A stretch of DNA of 64,000 nucleotides from Polytrichum commune. Taxonomy: Eukaryota > Streptophyta > Polytrichopsida > Polytrichales > Polytrichaceae. Positions 1-12,103 of the stretch are shown here, in pieces; positions within the stretch are counted from its first letter, which is position 1; every line of letters begins with the position of its first letter. The notes below the pieces were generated by a model that was given only the letters and a program-made list of their open reading frames with translations, ran no database searches and was not told the DNA's origin. The stretch lies in contig OX485804.1 in NCBI GenBank assembly GCA_950295325.1, forward strand, positions 68,982,033-69,046,032, written 5' to 3'. Both the position numbers and the translations under genes were made by a program.

Positions 1-2045
1 CGTTAGTTGATGCACTTTGAAGTAGCATGTTACTTCACAAAAATATAAAAAGAGTGAAATGTTAGTCTTAGAAGTACCATGTTGTAAGAGGCTAGGATGT
101 GAGTTGTTATTGTGTTTTTACCTTCGGAAGGATTTGAGTGAATGAGGATAGGTAAGGAGAACTTGGATTGAGTAGTTAGTGAGTAGGCTAGTACAAATGG
201 ATGGAGACAACCAAAGTGACTCAAGAGGCAAGTGCATTCGAATTGGGATGAATGGAGGATCACATGGAGCGCACAAGTGGACCACCTCATCATGGCCACT
301 TAATGGGGAAGGCCCAAGGAAGAATGCAAGGTGGAGGATAAGCAAATTCTCAAAGCACCAATCAAATCACGAGTTAAGCATCGTGGTTTGAATTAAGTGG
401 TGAGCGACGATTTGGGAAAGTAAGGGGAGAAAGTTATGGCGGCGGAAAGCGAAGGAGGCTAAGTTTGGGTTGAAGCATCCCAAGTTTGGTAAAGTGTGGT
501 AGGTAGAAAGCCAAGGCTAGTTAAATGTTCGAATTAGGATCCTTGTTGATCATTTGAGGGAGGAAGGCTTAGAAGATAGAATTGGCGCCTACTAAGTAGG
601 AGGAAATCTCAAGGGCTTATCGTGAGCCTTGAGGGTGCTCACCCCCTCAAGCTTACTATATAATCCCTCATTCTTCCCTCACTCATCCTCTCTTTCCTTT
701 GTGCTCCAAGGCACCCCACGAGTTATAAGTGTGGGTGTGGGAAGCCATATTGAAGCACATGTGTGTGCTTAGTTTTTAGTTTGAGAGCCAAGGCTTGTTA
801 GCCTTGAAGAGGGCTTGACCTCTTGGTAGAATTAGTGTTGACGTGAAGGATTTTAAAGTTAATTCATGATTCCAATTTGTGGTACTTTAAGTTCATGTTT
901 TGAATACACGTGGTTGCAAGTTCCATGTTTAAGAGTTGAGCACTTGATGTTGTGATGAGTGCAAAAATATACTTGTGTGGATTAGTTAGTCTTAGTGAAG
1001 TTAGGAAATTCTCTCTCCCCCTCTCCTCTCTAGGATTTTAGGATTTTAGGATTAGAGAAGAATTGTGTGATTAGAAAGGGGTTGTTAGTAGAATTAGGGA
1101 AATTAGGTAGGAAGATTAGTTAAGGGCTTGAATAATTAGTGAGGTAGTTGGGGATTACAACTACAAAGTTGTGGGTTCATGAAGGAGCTGGGTTTATGAA
1201 GGAGCTGGGTTTGTTTAGTTAGAAAGTAAAGAGCTGGGTTTATGAAGGAGCTGGGTTTATGAAGGAGCTGGGTTTGTTTAGTTAGAAGCTAAGAAGCTGG
1301 GTTCATGAAGGAGCTGGGTTTATGAAGGAGCTGGGTTTGTTTAGTTAGAAAGTAAAGAGCTGGGTTTATGAAGGACCTGGGTTTGTTTAGTTAGAAGCTA
1401 AGGAGCTGGATTCATGAAGGAGCTGGGTTTATGAAGGAGCTGGGTTTGTTTAGTTAGAAGCTAAGAAGCTGGGTTTATGAAGGAGCTGGGTTTATGAAGG
1501 AGCTAGGTTTATGTAATTAGAAAGTAAAGAGATGGGTTCATGAAGGAGCTTAGTAAATAGCCTACCTAATTAGCTCATAGACAAGTAGTTAGTTACATTA
1601 TGCTAGTTAGTGTTATGTGTGGCTTTCACAAGTAAATGTATTTGAGATTGACTATAGAGAATAGTGTTTTTTTTAACACTTGCATCCTCTCTTTAAAAAT
1701 AAACCACGTGCACAACTTAATGGAGAATGTGGAGCACTCTCGCGATGGCAAGACAAAGGAAGCAAAGACCAAAGGTGCGAGGGAGAGATTGACATAAGTC
1801 ACATAAGTATTTCTTAATACTTAAAGGCTTATGTACGGTATGGAGACACCAAGTGAGACCTCTTATAGTAGCGATACGGAATACACAAATGATAGTTCAA
1901 GTGGTAGTATAGAGTCAACGGCACGGACTCCATTTAGGAGAGGGATATCCTTAAGGGCTTGTGTAGCTAAAGCAGCCGGATGGACGTTAGAAGCAAACAA
2001 AGACAAAATAGCACCCGAGCATAAGGAGGTTAAAATAACATAGTT
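1..2045 (+). mobile_element. Possible LTR-retroelement 5' region, truncated by the window edge
   Basis: A TATA-like stretch near 655-662 is followed by a CT-rich run, as in many LTR promoters. A long untranslated, repeat-bearing stretch follows, then a short serine/threonine-rich open frame (1831-2043, 70 residues) that could be the start of a gag-like protein. No primer binding site, second LTR or integrase/RT was found, so the assignment is weak. It could equally be unrelated intergenic sequence. Confidence 0.25.
1174..1550. repeat. Minisatellite with a 17-bp core
   Basis: The core TTTATGAAGGAGCTGGG recurs many times. It alternates with a longer unit containing TTTGTTTAGTTAGAA, giving a higher-order pattern. 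Copies differ by a few substitutions. No long open frame uses the array. Confidence 0.85.
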
Positions 2046-3178
2046 AACTTGTGCATTTTCCACATACGTATTGAAATCGTACATTGAGTTGTTAAAAGTG
2101 AAATTCCAGTTAAATCCAAGACCACTTGAAAGGTGAACCTTGTACTATGGACTCATCCAAGTCCAAATCCAATACCGCGGAGGAATGTGAGCCCAAACCC
2201 ACTACTCGGACTACGGACGCTTAAGGGTGGGGGGTTTGGCCTCACACCTTGCCCGCCCCGTCCGACTTTGAAAAAACCATTGCCCTTGCATTCTTGAAGG
2301 CCACTTATCCATAATTCCCATATTGAGTGCACTTCACCTTCAATGTCCAAAATCCAATATATACGATCACTTCCATTGAGTAAATAAGTAATTGATTGGG
2401 ATTTCATTTTGAAAGTGAAACCGTCAATAAAGCATGTAATTAACTTGCAAGTCAAAAATATCACAAAACCCTCATTAGCATTGAAGTAATATTTTTTGTT
2501 ACTTACCATTGAAAGGGTCTTTGTCATTCTAAAAGGGAAGTAGAATGAGTGTTTTTGTTATTTTTAGTATGTTTATTTCATAATAGTTTAGTTAATACCT
2601 TCTACTTTCACAAAGTATTCATACACATCCAAACTGATCAAGTGTGATTGAATGTAATTAAGTCTAATCAACAGTATTAGAAGGCGATTGAGCGCAAGGC
2701 CTAGGTTTCTACAAGTATTCATACACATTCAAACTAACTAAGCCCGATTAAGTGCAAGTAAAGTGCAATTAGCCTAATTAAGCATAATGAAGCCTAATTT
2801 AGAATCACTAGGATCTTCACCGACTATGCCCCAACACCGTCCCGGGCACTGGCTTGGAGAATACTGGCCTACCTGAGTAGATGCTTCGGTGGAATTATAG
2901 TATTTCATAAAACACCAAAAATTGTGTAATTGTATATCAAACAATCTAGCAAGGGTAGCTCTTAAAGATTTGAGAACTATTGATTTTTTCAAGTTTGTCG
3001 AAATCTGTTTTGGGAAATAAAATCTTTGATTCTTTGGATTTGAAAGCGTCTAGGCAGGACGGTATACGAGGCTTGAAAGATGGGAAACTGCGACACCCAC
3101 ACATGTATCATATTTTTACCCCTACGACTATTTCGGGTTACTTCTTTCAGTCAGACACTTCATATACATGAGTGGTAT
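2046..3178. other. Intergenic, no gene recognised
   Basis: Only short open frames with no recognisable domain. A phrase containing AGTATTCATACACAT occurs twice, near 2615 and 2712, in similar context, which suggests a local duplication of about 100 bp. Confidence 0.5.
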
Positions 3179-3560
3179 GTACACTAAATATGATATTTTA
3201 GTGTCATATGGTATTTCATGTCGCTATGGTAGCTTTTCGGATGACACTTTCTTATGAATAAGTGAACAAATATTGTCATGGATAATGGATGAGTTCATCC
3301 ATTGGCTAACACTCTACCTTCTATTGTCAACAATTTGTGATGGAATATCGTCATGGGTGATTGAAAATTTGGATGAAAAATCACTTGGTGAGTGACAGTA
3401 ATTGCAACACCTGTAAGTCTATAATCCCCCGAATTTTTTACTAGGAACGACAAATGACATGGGGTTAACATTTAGTATTGGTGACGCTACACTGCAGTTC
3501 ACAATTAGTATCGAGCAAGACAAATAGAATTGGTGACACTAAATATCATATTTAGTGTAG
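3179..3560. mobile_element. Small TIR element (MITE-like), family A copy 1
   Basis: The ends are inverted repeats with a core like CACTAAATATGATATTTAGTG, itself palindromic. The interior lacks a coding frame. The left end and interior match 36206-37103 closely, and the same ends occur at 4665-4987 and 46079-46620. No clear target-site duplication was seen. Confidence 0.6.
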
Positions 3561-4260
3561 CTTGGTGTGGCTCTAAGAATGGAGACCAAGAAGGCATGTG
3601 TGAAAAAAGGTTGGGCTGCGTGTTCAAAACATGACAACCATTTTAGGTTCATTATTTGACATAATTGGGGAAGAGGCTTATATGACCATTTAATGAGTAC
3701 GATAATCTTCACTTTGATCATCAACAATATGTTCGTACGAGCTTCAAGAATAACGAGGAAAGTGGTTACGGCCTTGATTTGGATTTGCTACCATTTCATA
3801 ATAATCGCATGTTTCATATCCTAGAAGAAGTGGACAATCACCAAATATAACCATTGTGGACCCATCTATCTTGCATGGCTTAAGAAACCCGGGAAAAGTG
3901 GTTGCAAGCATTTCAAAGTTAATGTGCCTCAATCCAAAATCGATGTTTTTCTTTCTTTGGTTTTTTCACTTGAAACTATACTAATTAGGGTAAGTATGGT
4001 GGTACAATGGTTCTTACCCTGCACAACTCTATAGCGTGGCCCACAATGTACACCATCATACAACGCGGCTATTTACACTGGAATCTTCAACCACTCACTA
4101 TGTTCTCACTCTTGCACTTCTAGTTGTGGGTGAAGTGCCAACTAAAAGCTATTAAGAATGTGAATCCAAAGAGCACAATCTCAAGTCCTACCTCCAAGAA
4201 TGAAGGTAGAAATTTCAAAAGTCGACATGAATAGTAAAATGATCTTCACATGTTCACTAA
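3561..4260. other. Intergenic, no gene recognised
   Basis: AT-rich sequence with only short open frames and no domain or RNA signature that I recognise. Confidence 0.5.
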
Positions 4261-5809
4261 GGGCTGGTTTACACTATGGACCATGAAGTCGGACCATGGA
4301 TGAGGGCCTTTTTCAATGGTTTGTGTTCATGGTCCAACTTCTATGGTCTGACTTCTTAAAAAAATGGTTTTGAAAGCCTTGGGCCCCTCATTAGGTGTAG
4401 ACCGAATGTGGACCAAGAAGAATGACCATGCACCAAAAAGTGAATGTGCAATTTTTTTTGAAATCATGCTTGGAAAAGGCAATTTTGAAAAAAAATTAAG
4501 TTTGACCATTCTCTTCTTTTGGGCTTCACTTGTCTTCACTTCTTGTTAAATGTGTCGAAGATGTGGCTTGCAAATCTTCTCACAACAATTTTTACAAAAA
4601 TATGAGCAATTTAATTTGTAAATGTTCAATCTAATTTACATGTGACATGTACCTTGTGTTGTGACTACACTCAATAGGATATTTAGTGTTTGTTTAAATT
4701 TAATTTTGTTACCACCATACCTTGCTCAACACTAATTTTCAAGACTTCGATAATTAGTGTTAGAAGATTTGCTAGAAGATAAGCTGGAAATTTCCTTTTA
4801 TCATTCTTAAATTTTTGCCATATCCTTACTAACACTAAATTAGAACATGTAACTTCCACATATTATCATAGTTGTTATTTAGTGTTTGAGTCTATATTTA
4901 ATGTTACTTGTTTTCATAGTATTATTGATATTTAGTATATGCGTTCGTATTTAGTGTATCAAACATTAAATATCTTATTTAGTGTAGTAGAAAACTATGC
5001 AAAAAAGAACCGCAATCATTTTCCCATTGCGGTTCTTTTGACCACCCTAATCTATAGTCGCTAGACAACTACACATTTTTCTTTTTCATTTTGCAACTGT
5101 AGATTTTAAAAGTTTTGGGGCGTGTAATATACCTCTGTCAACCATTCTTCTGATTTTTTCGGAGAGGCCTGCAAGAGGAACTTTTTTTGCCCGAAACAAA
5201 TAAAAAAGAACTATGGATCGTTTTCTGACTAGTCACCTTTGTGTTCAGGCTAGGTTGGTCTTCCTCCCCTCGCTTTCAAGACCTTTCCAACATTATATTA
5301 CAAGCCCCCAAATTCCAAATATTTCAGTTGGTAGACCACAACAAAAATCTGCCCTCAAATTCTTGAGTTCTAGATGTCCCACATTGTTTGATGAAGCATG
5401 TGGGAGAAAGTTTTAAGGGCTATGATATGATCTAGGCACATAGAGGGTGGACTTGCTTCTCAAGATTCATAACATCATATAGATGTTGAAAAGTGAGCCT
5501 TGCCTAGTGGGGAGAGTTGCCCACAATAAAAATTTCATTGAAAAGCATTATAATGGCATTTCTTTGCCATGGGCCCTTGCCTTTTCCTACCAGACCACCT
5601 CTCTTGCCTCTCTCACTGCAAAACCCGTTGGACCATGTCGGTGCATTTATTGGGCCTTGAAATTTGTATTTTGGGGACCTCGACCTCCATGGTCCCTTTG
5701 CCATTTTTTCCTAAGTGTAAACCGAAGTGGTCTTGGACGAGTTCAAGAGCCAATCAATGCTCTTACAACGCCATGGTCCGACTTCGTGGTCCATAGTGTA
5801 CACCAACCC
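4261..5809. mobile_element. Non-autonomous TIR DNA transposon, 1.55 kb, PIF/Harbinger-like
   Basis: The left end (GGGCTGGTTTACACTATGG, continuing to about 4300) is mirrored by the right end (about 5771-5809) as an inverted repeat of roughly 39 bp with few mismatches. The flanking trinucleotides are TAA on the left and TCA on the right. That resembles the 3-bp target duplication of PIF/Harbinger elements with one mismatch. The ORFs inside show no transposase motif, so it is probably non-autonomous. A family A MITE sits inside it. Confidence 0.7.
4665..4987. mobile_element. MITE family A copy 2, nested
   Basis: It starts CTACACTCAATAGGATATTT and ends with a near-complement finishing ATTTAGTGTAG. 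It is 323 bp, non-coding, and lies inside the larger 4261-5809 element, so it is the younger of the two unless it moved with it. Confidence 0.55.
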
Positions 5810-5870
5810 TCAGCCCAATTAGCTAGGAATGAGGAGGCTACCTTGGCTTCTACATAAAAGAACACGAAAA

Positions 5871-6195
5871 ACTTTACAATATAGATTGTGTGTGGTGTGG
5901 AAAACGTGCAAGATCAAGCAAATGTCATTATTCAAAGCAAGTGGAGGTGTTTCTTGACGGTAGGTTTTGTAATCACTAACCCAAAGCTAAGAGTAAGGAT
6001 GTGATCCTGGTGTCTATGGAAACAAGACAATAAGATTTACAATATAGATTGTTTGTATATGGAAATTGAGCAAGATTTGAAGGAGATGTCATCATTTGAA
6101 GCAACTATATTAGGCGTTTCTTGAAGCTAGGGTTTTGGTGATTTGCCCAAATGGTTAAGAGTTAATACAACAACATTGGTGTATGTAGAAAGAAA
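5871..6195. repeat. Imperfect tandem duplication, unit about 163 bp
   Basis: The phrase TTTACAATATAGATTGT starts both halves, near 5873 and 6036. The halves continue with matching GCAAGAT, GTCAT, GAAGCAA and GTTTCTTGA blocks in the same order. A run of GAGCRATGAGC-like 8-mers follows at about 6210-6255. No gene was recognised. Confidence 0.7.
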
Positions 6196-6599
6196 GGAAT
6201 GCTATCATATGAGCGGTGAGCAGTGAGCGATGAGCAATGAGCACTAACTAATGAGCGGATTAGGGTGAGAAAAAATCAAGAAACATACCCATCACCGTGG
6301 GTTTGGTATATTATTACCACATACTTGTAGCTCAAATATCAACACATGTTACATGCCGAAAACTAACTTGCCAATCGATTGCTCCAATTTATATGAACAT
6401 TTGAAACAATGATGGAAACTATAAAACAATGATGTTGTGGAAATCATTAGGGTTTAGGGATTTCAGACAATGATTACACAAATCAATGTCCACTCTTAGT
6501 GGTTATTTTATGAAAACTAGATAATTGCCACAAAAAAACATGTGCACATATATACCAAGTCATGTGCAAGACCTCTTCATGCACCTATATTCTATTCTA

Positions 6600-9500
6600 T
6601 TATTTATTATTCTCCTTATTATTATAAACACGAACATTACATTCCTTTGCCTCTGTATCTATGAATGTTAAGATACGAAGATCATAATGTTTAGATCTAC
6701 TTCGCCTTGGAGGTATAATGATGGTTGCTAACCGTATCGCCTCAGACTCGGCATACACAGGGAGAATCAATTGATGAGGGGGGACATCGCTTCCTTCATT
6801 TTTCTACACACAATATCCAAAAATGTTAGAAACAATTGGCAGAAGACTAAGTAGTCTACAAAAAAAAACCAAAATTTGAAAATCATTCAAACCAACAAAC
6901 TTACGTACTTAAGCGAAATTTCCTTGGAACTTTTCGAATATGCTCGTCATCATCTTCGCATGCCATGTTAATTGATTGCAAGCCATTGACAATATTAGTT
7001 GGCAATGAATAACACAAAGGGGCTAATATTGCGTCGAAAATTGCCGAGTCTTTTTCAAATGCAACAAGGTGTCAGCCACTACAACGGCAAACATGAATAG
7101 ATGCACCTGCAATAAATACAATCGTGCACATCATAACATATTTATCATGTACAAAAAACTTAAATTCTAAAACTTACAAAAAAAACAATTTTTTTTTTCT
7201 AACATGTACATGCATAAGCATCAAGGACAATATCTTCTGGTTTAGTCAATGCTTCAATAAGAAATTACAAAGACTTTGGATTTTTTTTATGTGCTTCTCT
7301 TCATGGAATTTTTTCGTGCATCAATTGAATCTTGGACGTAGTACGATTGAAGAAAATATCTATGCCTCCACTTCCATTGGAGATAGACCACCCATTTTGT
7401 TGAAAACAAATTGTGCATAGGGCTCCAATCGAAAGAATATCATGAGCCGAAACCGTCGAGTCTATATACAATGTTGTATCCTCATTATTAGAAAATAATT
7501 ATTTTTCATGATATCAAATAACAAATATAATCCACACATATTCAAAAAAAATACTTGAAGATTTAAGATAGGAGTACACCGTAAGTTTTGTATTTGTTGG
7601 CAAACACAATGACAATTCATTTATTGCCCACCAATCCTTTGCCAATGCAAATCCATACGAAGCAGCACATGCCCTAACATCATCAATAACAATTTTAAAC
7701 TCCGGAAGAAATAATAAAAATGAAGCATCATTTGTGAGAAAACCATCTACAAACTCAAGAAAAACCTCTTTGTCCTTTGAGTTGTATGCATTCCAATATG
7801 GAATTAAATCTGAAGGAGAAGATACATTCAGAACACGTAGACCCTCTGGAAAATCCGCAATGATGAGATCAAACCCACCAAATTTATAAATTTCGAACGA
7901 AACACAAGTCTTGCAAGTTTGGCCAACTTATAGATCAAAATGAAATACATTAGAATTCCATAAACATGAAATAATTTTTTTCAAGCACAAAAAATTGCAA
8001 AACATAAGAAATTAAACAATGTTGTTTTAACTCACTAACATTTCTGACAAATTCAAATGCATACATCAATATTGGGTTGTCGATTGCACCATTCTCTAAC
8101 ATATTGGAGATAGATTCGTTCTTCATTAACGTAGAAACCTTGTGTATATTCGATTCATTAGAAGCTTCAATAACCACATGTTGAGATTGATAAATAAAAT
8201 TTAAAAGTGTTGAAACAATAACAACTTGGGGTGGACTAAAAATTAATACAATATCATCAAGGTGTAAATCAACATTGTGTTTATTGTTTTGTGGCATTGG
8301 TGCAGATGGTGGCGGTAACGGCGACGGTACAACCACTTTCGCAGATACAAAAGAATTTGGTGTAGCATGCGCTTTCCAATTATTTTTACCTCCTCTTCCA
8401 ACATGTTGTTTTTTTTATGAGGTTTATCCTCCATTGATTGTGATGACTCCATTGACAACCTAAGACTTTCTTCTTCGGTGGGATATAAATTTATTGGACA
8501 TTCAATAAACTAGGGATAATAAACCAATAAATTATGAGTCCACAATATTAACTGGAAGGCTAAAAATATGCATTGGTCACTCGACTTGTCAGCCCATGAG
8601 TTCAAGAATGAAGACAATGCTTGCAATTTAATTGCTTTCCGGGATTCAAGCTCCCTTGTTAGATACCTACACAAATTCAATAAAAAAATTTAGTTCGATA
8701 TCACCAATAGACATAAATTTTATTATTTCAAAATAGTCAAGTGTAGCAAAATACCCATATAACACACGTTTCACTGTCAATTTGCCTTCATGATTTTTCA
8801 TAAATATTGTGGATTTTGCAAATGGTGTTGAACCGCGTAACATTGAAGTATACGCTTTATTCTAGATAAAATAACGCAATTTCTCTATATAATGTCCAAT
8901 TTAGAGGACGTTGTTCCAAACCACATCACCCAATTGTGCTGAATATGAAGTACACAATGTAACATAACATATTACAAAAATGAAACAAATAATGTAAAGT
9001 CTTATGTCTTTTACAAAATCAACGCCATTTGCGGGATCCGCAACTGCAAGGAATTTATCAAATTCCTTTGATCTCTATGCCCTCACTGTTTTCCTCACCG
9101 CATTTGCTATAGCCTGCAATTCAAGCCTAGGAGATCTTTGGACCAATGGAATGTTGTCACTGTACGCACAACATGCATTTTCTGATGCTGCAACAATATT
9201 ACGCTGAAAACAACATTAAGAAATTTTAGTTTAAAAAAATAATATAATTTAATATAAAAATATGAAATTGATGTAGACATTGAGATGTTAAAGACTTACC
9301 TTGTAGATGAAAGCTTCAAAAATGTCTGCAATAAGATGATACCATGTAGTTAATGGGTGTTTTTTCTCGCACTTAGCATAATCTTTAGGGGACAAAAAAA
9401 TATTAAATTCTTGTAGCTTCAAAGACTCAAAGCTCCGAATGCGATGAATTTTATAAACCAAATTGGTCTTAACGTGATTATTCTCCGTAGATCTGTCATT

Positions 9501-11770
9501 CAATAAAATAAATTTATAAATATAAAATTCAATTTGACAAAAATAATTGCATTTGACCAAAAAAAATCAAATTAATGGGCTTTAGGCCTTACCTATTGAC
9601 ATCATTTATAACATCCAAGAGAACGCCAATGATATCCATCACATTAAGGCATATACAATCTATACTATAATGCCATTCCTCCTCATCAACACGAACTCTA
9701 TTTATGTGTCGTCTCCATGTTGTAACTCGGTGGTTACCCTCCCATATCCAAAATATTTTACCTTTAAAAACCTTCAAATCTTCATCTTGAAAAAGTGACT
9801 GTTCAAAAATATCGTTCACTTGTTGGCATATTAGATCCCAAAATTCAACTTGTCCTCTGTTACACATAAATTCTCCCCATGATCATTGACGATAGAAATA
9901 TACAAGATATGATCACCTTCTCTATATCCATTGAGAAATTCATTCTCGAACAACTAAATATCAAATTCTAGAATTGGCCTAACCAAAGGCAATGGCTCTA
10001 AATGGCATATAAGAATGGATAAATGAGATTAAGAAAGAGGTCGAATTCACAAACCATTGATGACAGAGTTGAAATTTGTTTTCTTCAAGTTCATTTTTTA
10101 TGCTTCTTCAATGTCGGTGTCCGCTAAAATGTTATCCTACATATGAACAACCAAATAAAAACTTATAACAAACGAAAAAGATCATCCATTTTACTTCAAA
10201 AAATAGCCATATAAAACATAAAAGCCACAGTTGTGACAAAGACATGAAATTAATGAAGAATAAATTTTAATACTTGAAAGAAAATTGTCGAATAGGGGTT
10301 TTGGTACGGAAACCCCTATTCCACAAATGTTTTTCAAGCAATAAGTTTCTCACATTCCCTATTCCAGTGACATCTGTATCACATCGGTATTGAAACTTGT
10401 ATTCCAAGACTTCTTATGAATAAGCAAGCATGAAAGATAAGGAGGGCACCCACTATTGCATGAACATGAAATTGATGAAGAAAAAATTGTTTTTTGAAAG
10501 AAAGTAGTGGAATAGGGGTTTCCGTACCGAAACCCCTATTCCAAAATTTTCTTTCAAAAAACAAAAATAGATAAAATGAAGACAACGACTATGGTATGAA
10601 CATAAGATGGGTAAATAATAAGTGTTTTTTGGAAAGAAAAATTTGGAATAAGGGTTTCAGAACCGAAACCCTTATTACAAATTTTTCTTTTAGAGAATTT
10701 ATAAAAATGATTATGACCACTGATATTTGAAAAATACTTATAGATAGAATAAAAAAAAGATTTTCATGTTGATATGGAGAAGCGTCTGATGATGGCGTTG
10801 CCAACTCGACGTCCATGCCAATCATCGCTTCATCATTGCTATCGGACGTTGTGTACACAGTGGCAGATGTGGATGGGTTGTTCGCCGCTTGATGAAGGAG
10901 CTCGTTTGTCGGAGCAAATGCATTAGCCATTGTTATTCCGCTTGGTTTCTTCATTGATGCTCCACTTGGAGCATTTGCCTCCCTTTGCACTCCGTGTGCC
11001 TCCTACACACAACCCTCACGAAATGGTAATTCCCCCCCTGGCCGTTCCAAAACGTTCAATTTCCCTTAAAGATTATGGCCAAAACGATGTCTATTTTAAG
11101 AATTTGGAGACATAATTCGAATCGGAAGAAAAATCCTCTACGCGAGTGGATTGGAACGGAAAAAATTCCCCGCAAACAGTTGTTTTAAAACGGGAAAAAA
11201 TCCGTTCTGATTTTTAGAGTTAAGGTTTTCATGTTTTTTTTTCACATTGCTCTAGACGTAGTAGCCACTAATCTGCATAGAATGTTTTTTATTGACAACA
11301 TTCCCAATTTTTTTAATATGGTTTTAAGTTTTGAAATCACTTACAATCAAATTTTGTGTAAGAAATACAATTTTTATGTTTGGTAATTTAGAAGTTTAAG
11401 AGGTGATATCAATTGGAAAATTGCCTCATCTATACATAAAAACCATGAAATACTTACCGGTGCATTGTAAATGGAAATACATTCTCCTTCTTGTTTTGCG
11501 TCAGATATATCGTTGGCAGTGTTGCTCATTCGTTTGTCATCATCAATTCCAAAAATGAGGGGTTGTTTGCTATCTTGCGTTTTGATTTCAACATTCTCAT
11601 TTTCTTCTATTGCAGGAAATTCTAGTACGCGTGCAGTGTCTTCGATGTCACATAAAGTGACCCTACCCATTTTGCGTTCTATTTCGGCCCTATGTAATTG
11701 CTTCGTGCTAGAAAACTTCAAGCCCTTCTTCCTTCTTCGCCAAAATTGTGCACCCTTCTTGCATTTTTAA
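6600..11770 (-). pseudogene. Broken multi-exon gene: ParB-like domain plus DNA-methyltransferase-like domain
   Basis: Reading the minus strand from 11770 down, several coding blocks are separated by introns with GT donors and AG acceptors (for example 9494-9299 ending in a GTAAGT donor). The block at about 9990-9590 contains EGNHRVTTWRRHI, which resembles the GxHR motif of ParB/sulfiredoxin folds. The block at about 7905-7560 contains FDLIIADFPEGL, placed like motif IV of N6/N4 DNA methyltransferases. Later blocks give KPEDIVLDAYACT (about 7235) and HLVAFEKD (about 7060), placed like motifs X/I, in the beta-class order. In-frame stops (in the blocks at about 9207-9004, 8700-8300 and 7115-6912) and frameshifts (about 8340 and 9860) make it a relic. 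Motif IV is DFPEG instead of DPPY/W and motif I is degenerate. The two exons at about 11770-11460 and 11015-10745 are joined by good splice sites but assigned to this gene only by position. ParB-methyltransferase fusions are common in bacteria and phages; this link is inference. Confidence 0.6.
10272..10694. repeat. Three tandem foldback hairpins
   Basis: Three copies (about 10272-10338, 10490-10562, 10624-10694) each fold on themselves. The arm is close to GGAATAGGGGTTTC, its complement follows after a short loop, and matched GAAAGAAA / TTTCTTTC extensions lie outside. Similar spacer sequence precedes each copy. They lie in a presumed intron of the ParB-methyltransferase relic. Confidence 0.8.
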
Positions 11771-12103
11771 GTCCTCTTTTATGCACATTTGGTCTTGTTT
11801 AGAAATAATGTTATGATGAAATTATAATCCACATCCCACTAGTGGGTTGGATTCTGTATGATTAGGTTTTCAAATGAGATATTTTTTAGGCTTGGGTTAT
11901 GTATGATTAGCTTTCCTAATGAGATGTTTTTAGGGTTTGTTTAAGGATTTTATGTTTCGTCTACAAATATTTTTTTGTTGTTATTGTGTGTTGTCTATTT
12001 TTGTATCATTAGATGTTATGATGTCATGCATTTCAATTTCATTTCATATTATATTATATAACATTCAACATAAAGAGCCCGTTACGTTCAATAATATTGT
12101 ATA
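11771..12103. other. Short spacer between two divergent relics
   Basis: AT-rich sequence of about 330 bp separates the minus-strand ParB/methyltransferase relic from the plus-strand transposase-like relic. It could have been a shared bidirectional promoter, but no specific promoter element is recognisable. Confidence 0.4.

Noticed and set aside
1-2045. Complete LTR retrotransposon
   Set aside because: No second LTR, primer binding site, protease, integrase or RT could be found in the window.
10490-10562. microRNA precursor
   Set aside because: A single hairpin would qualify by shape, but three tandem copies in a repeat-rich intron fit a foldback repeat better; no target or small-RNA evidence.
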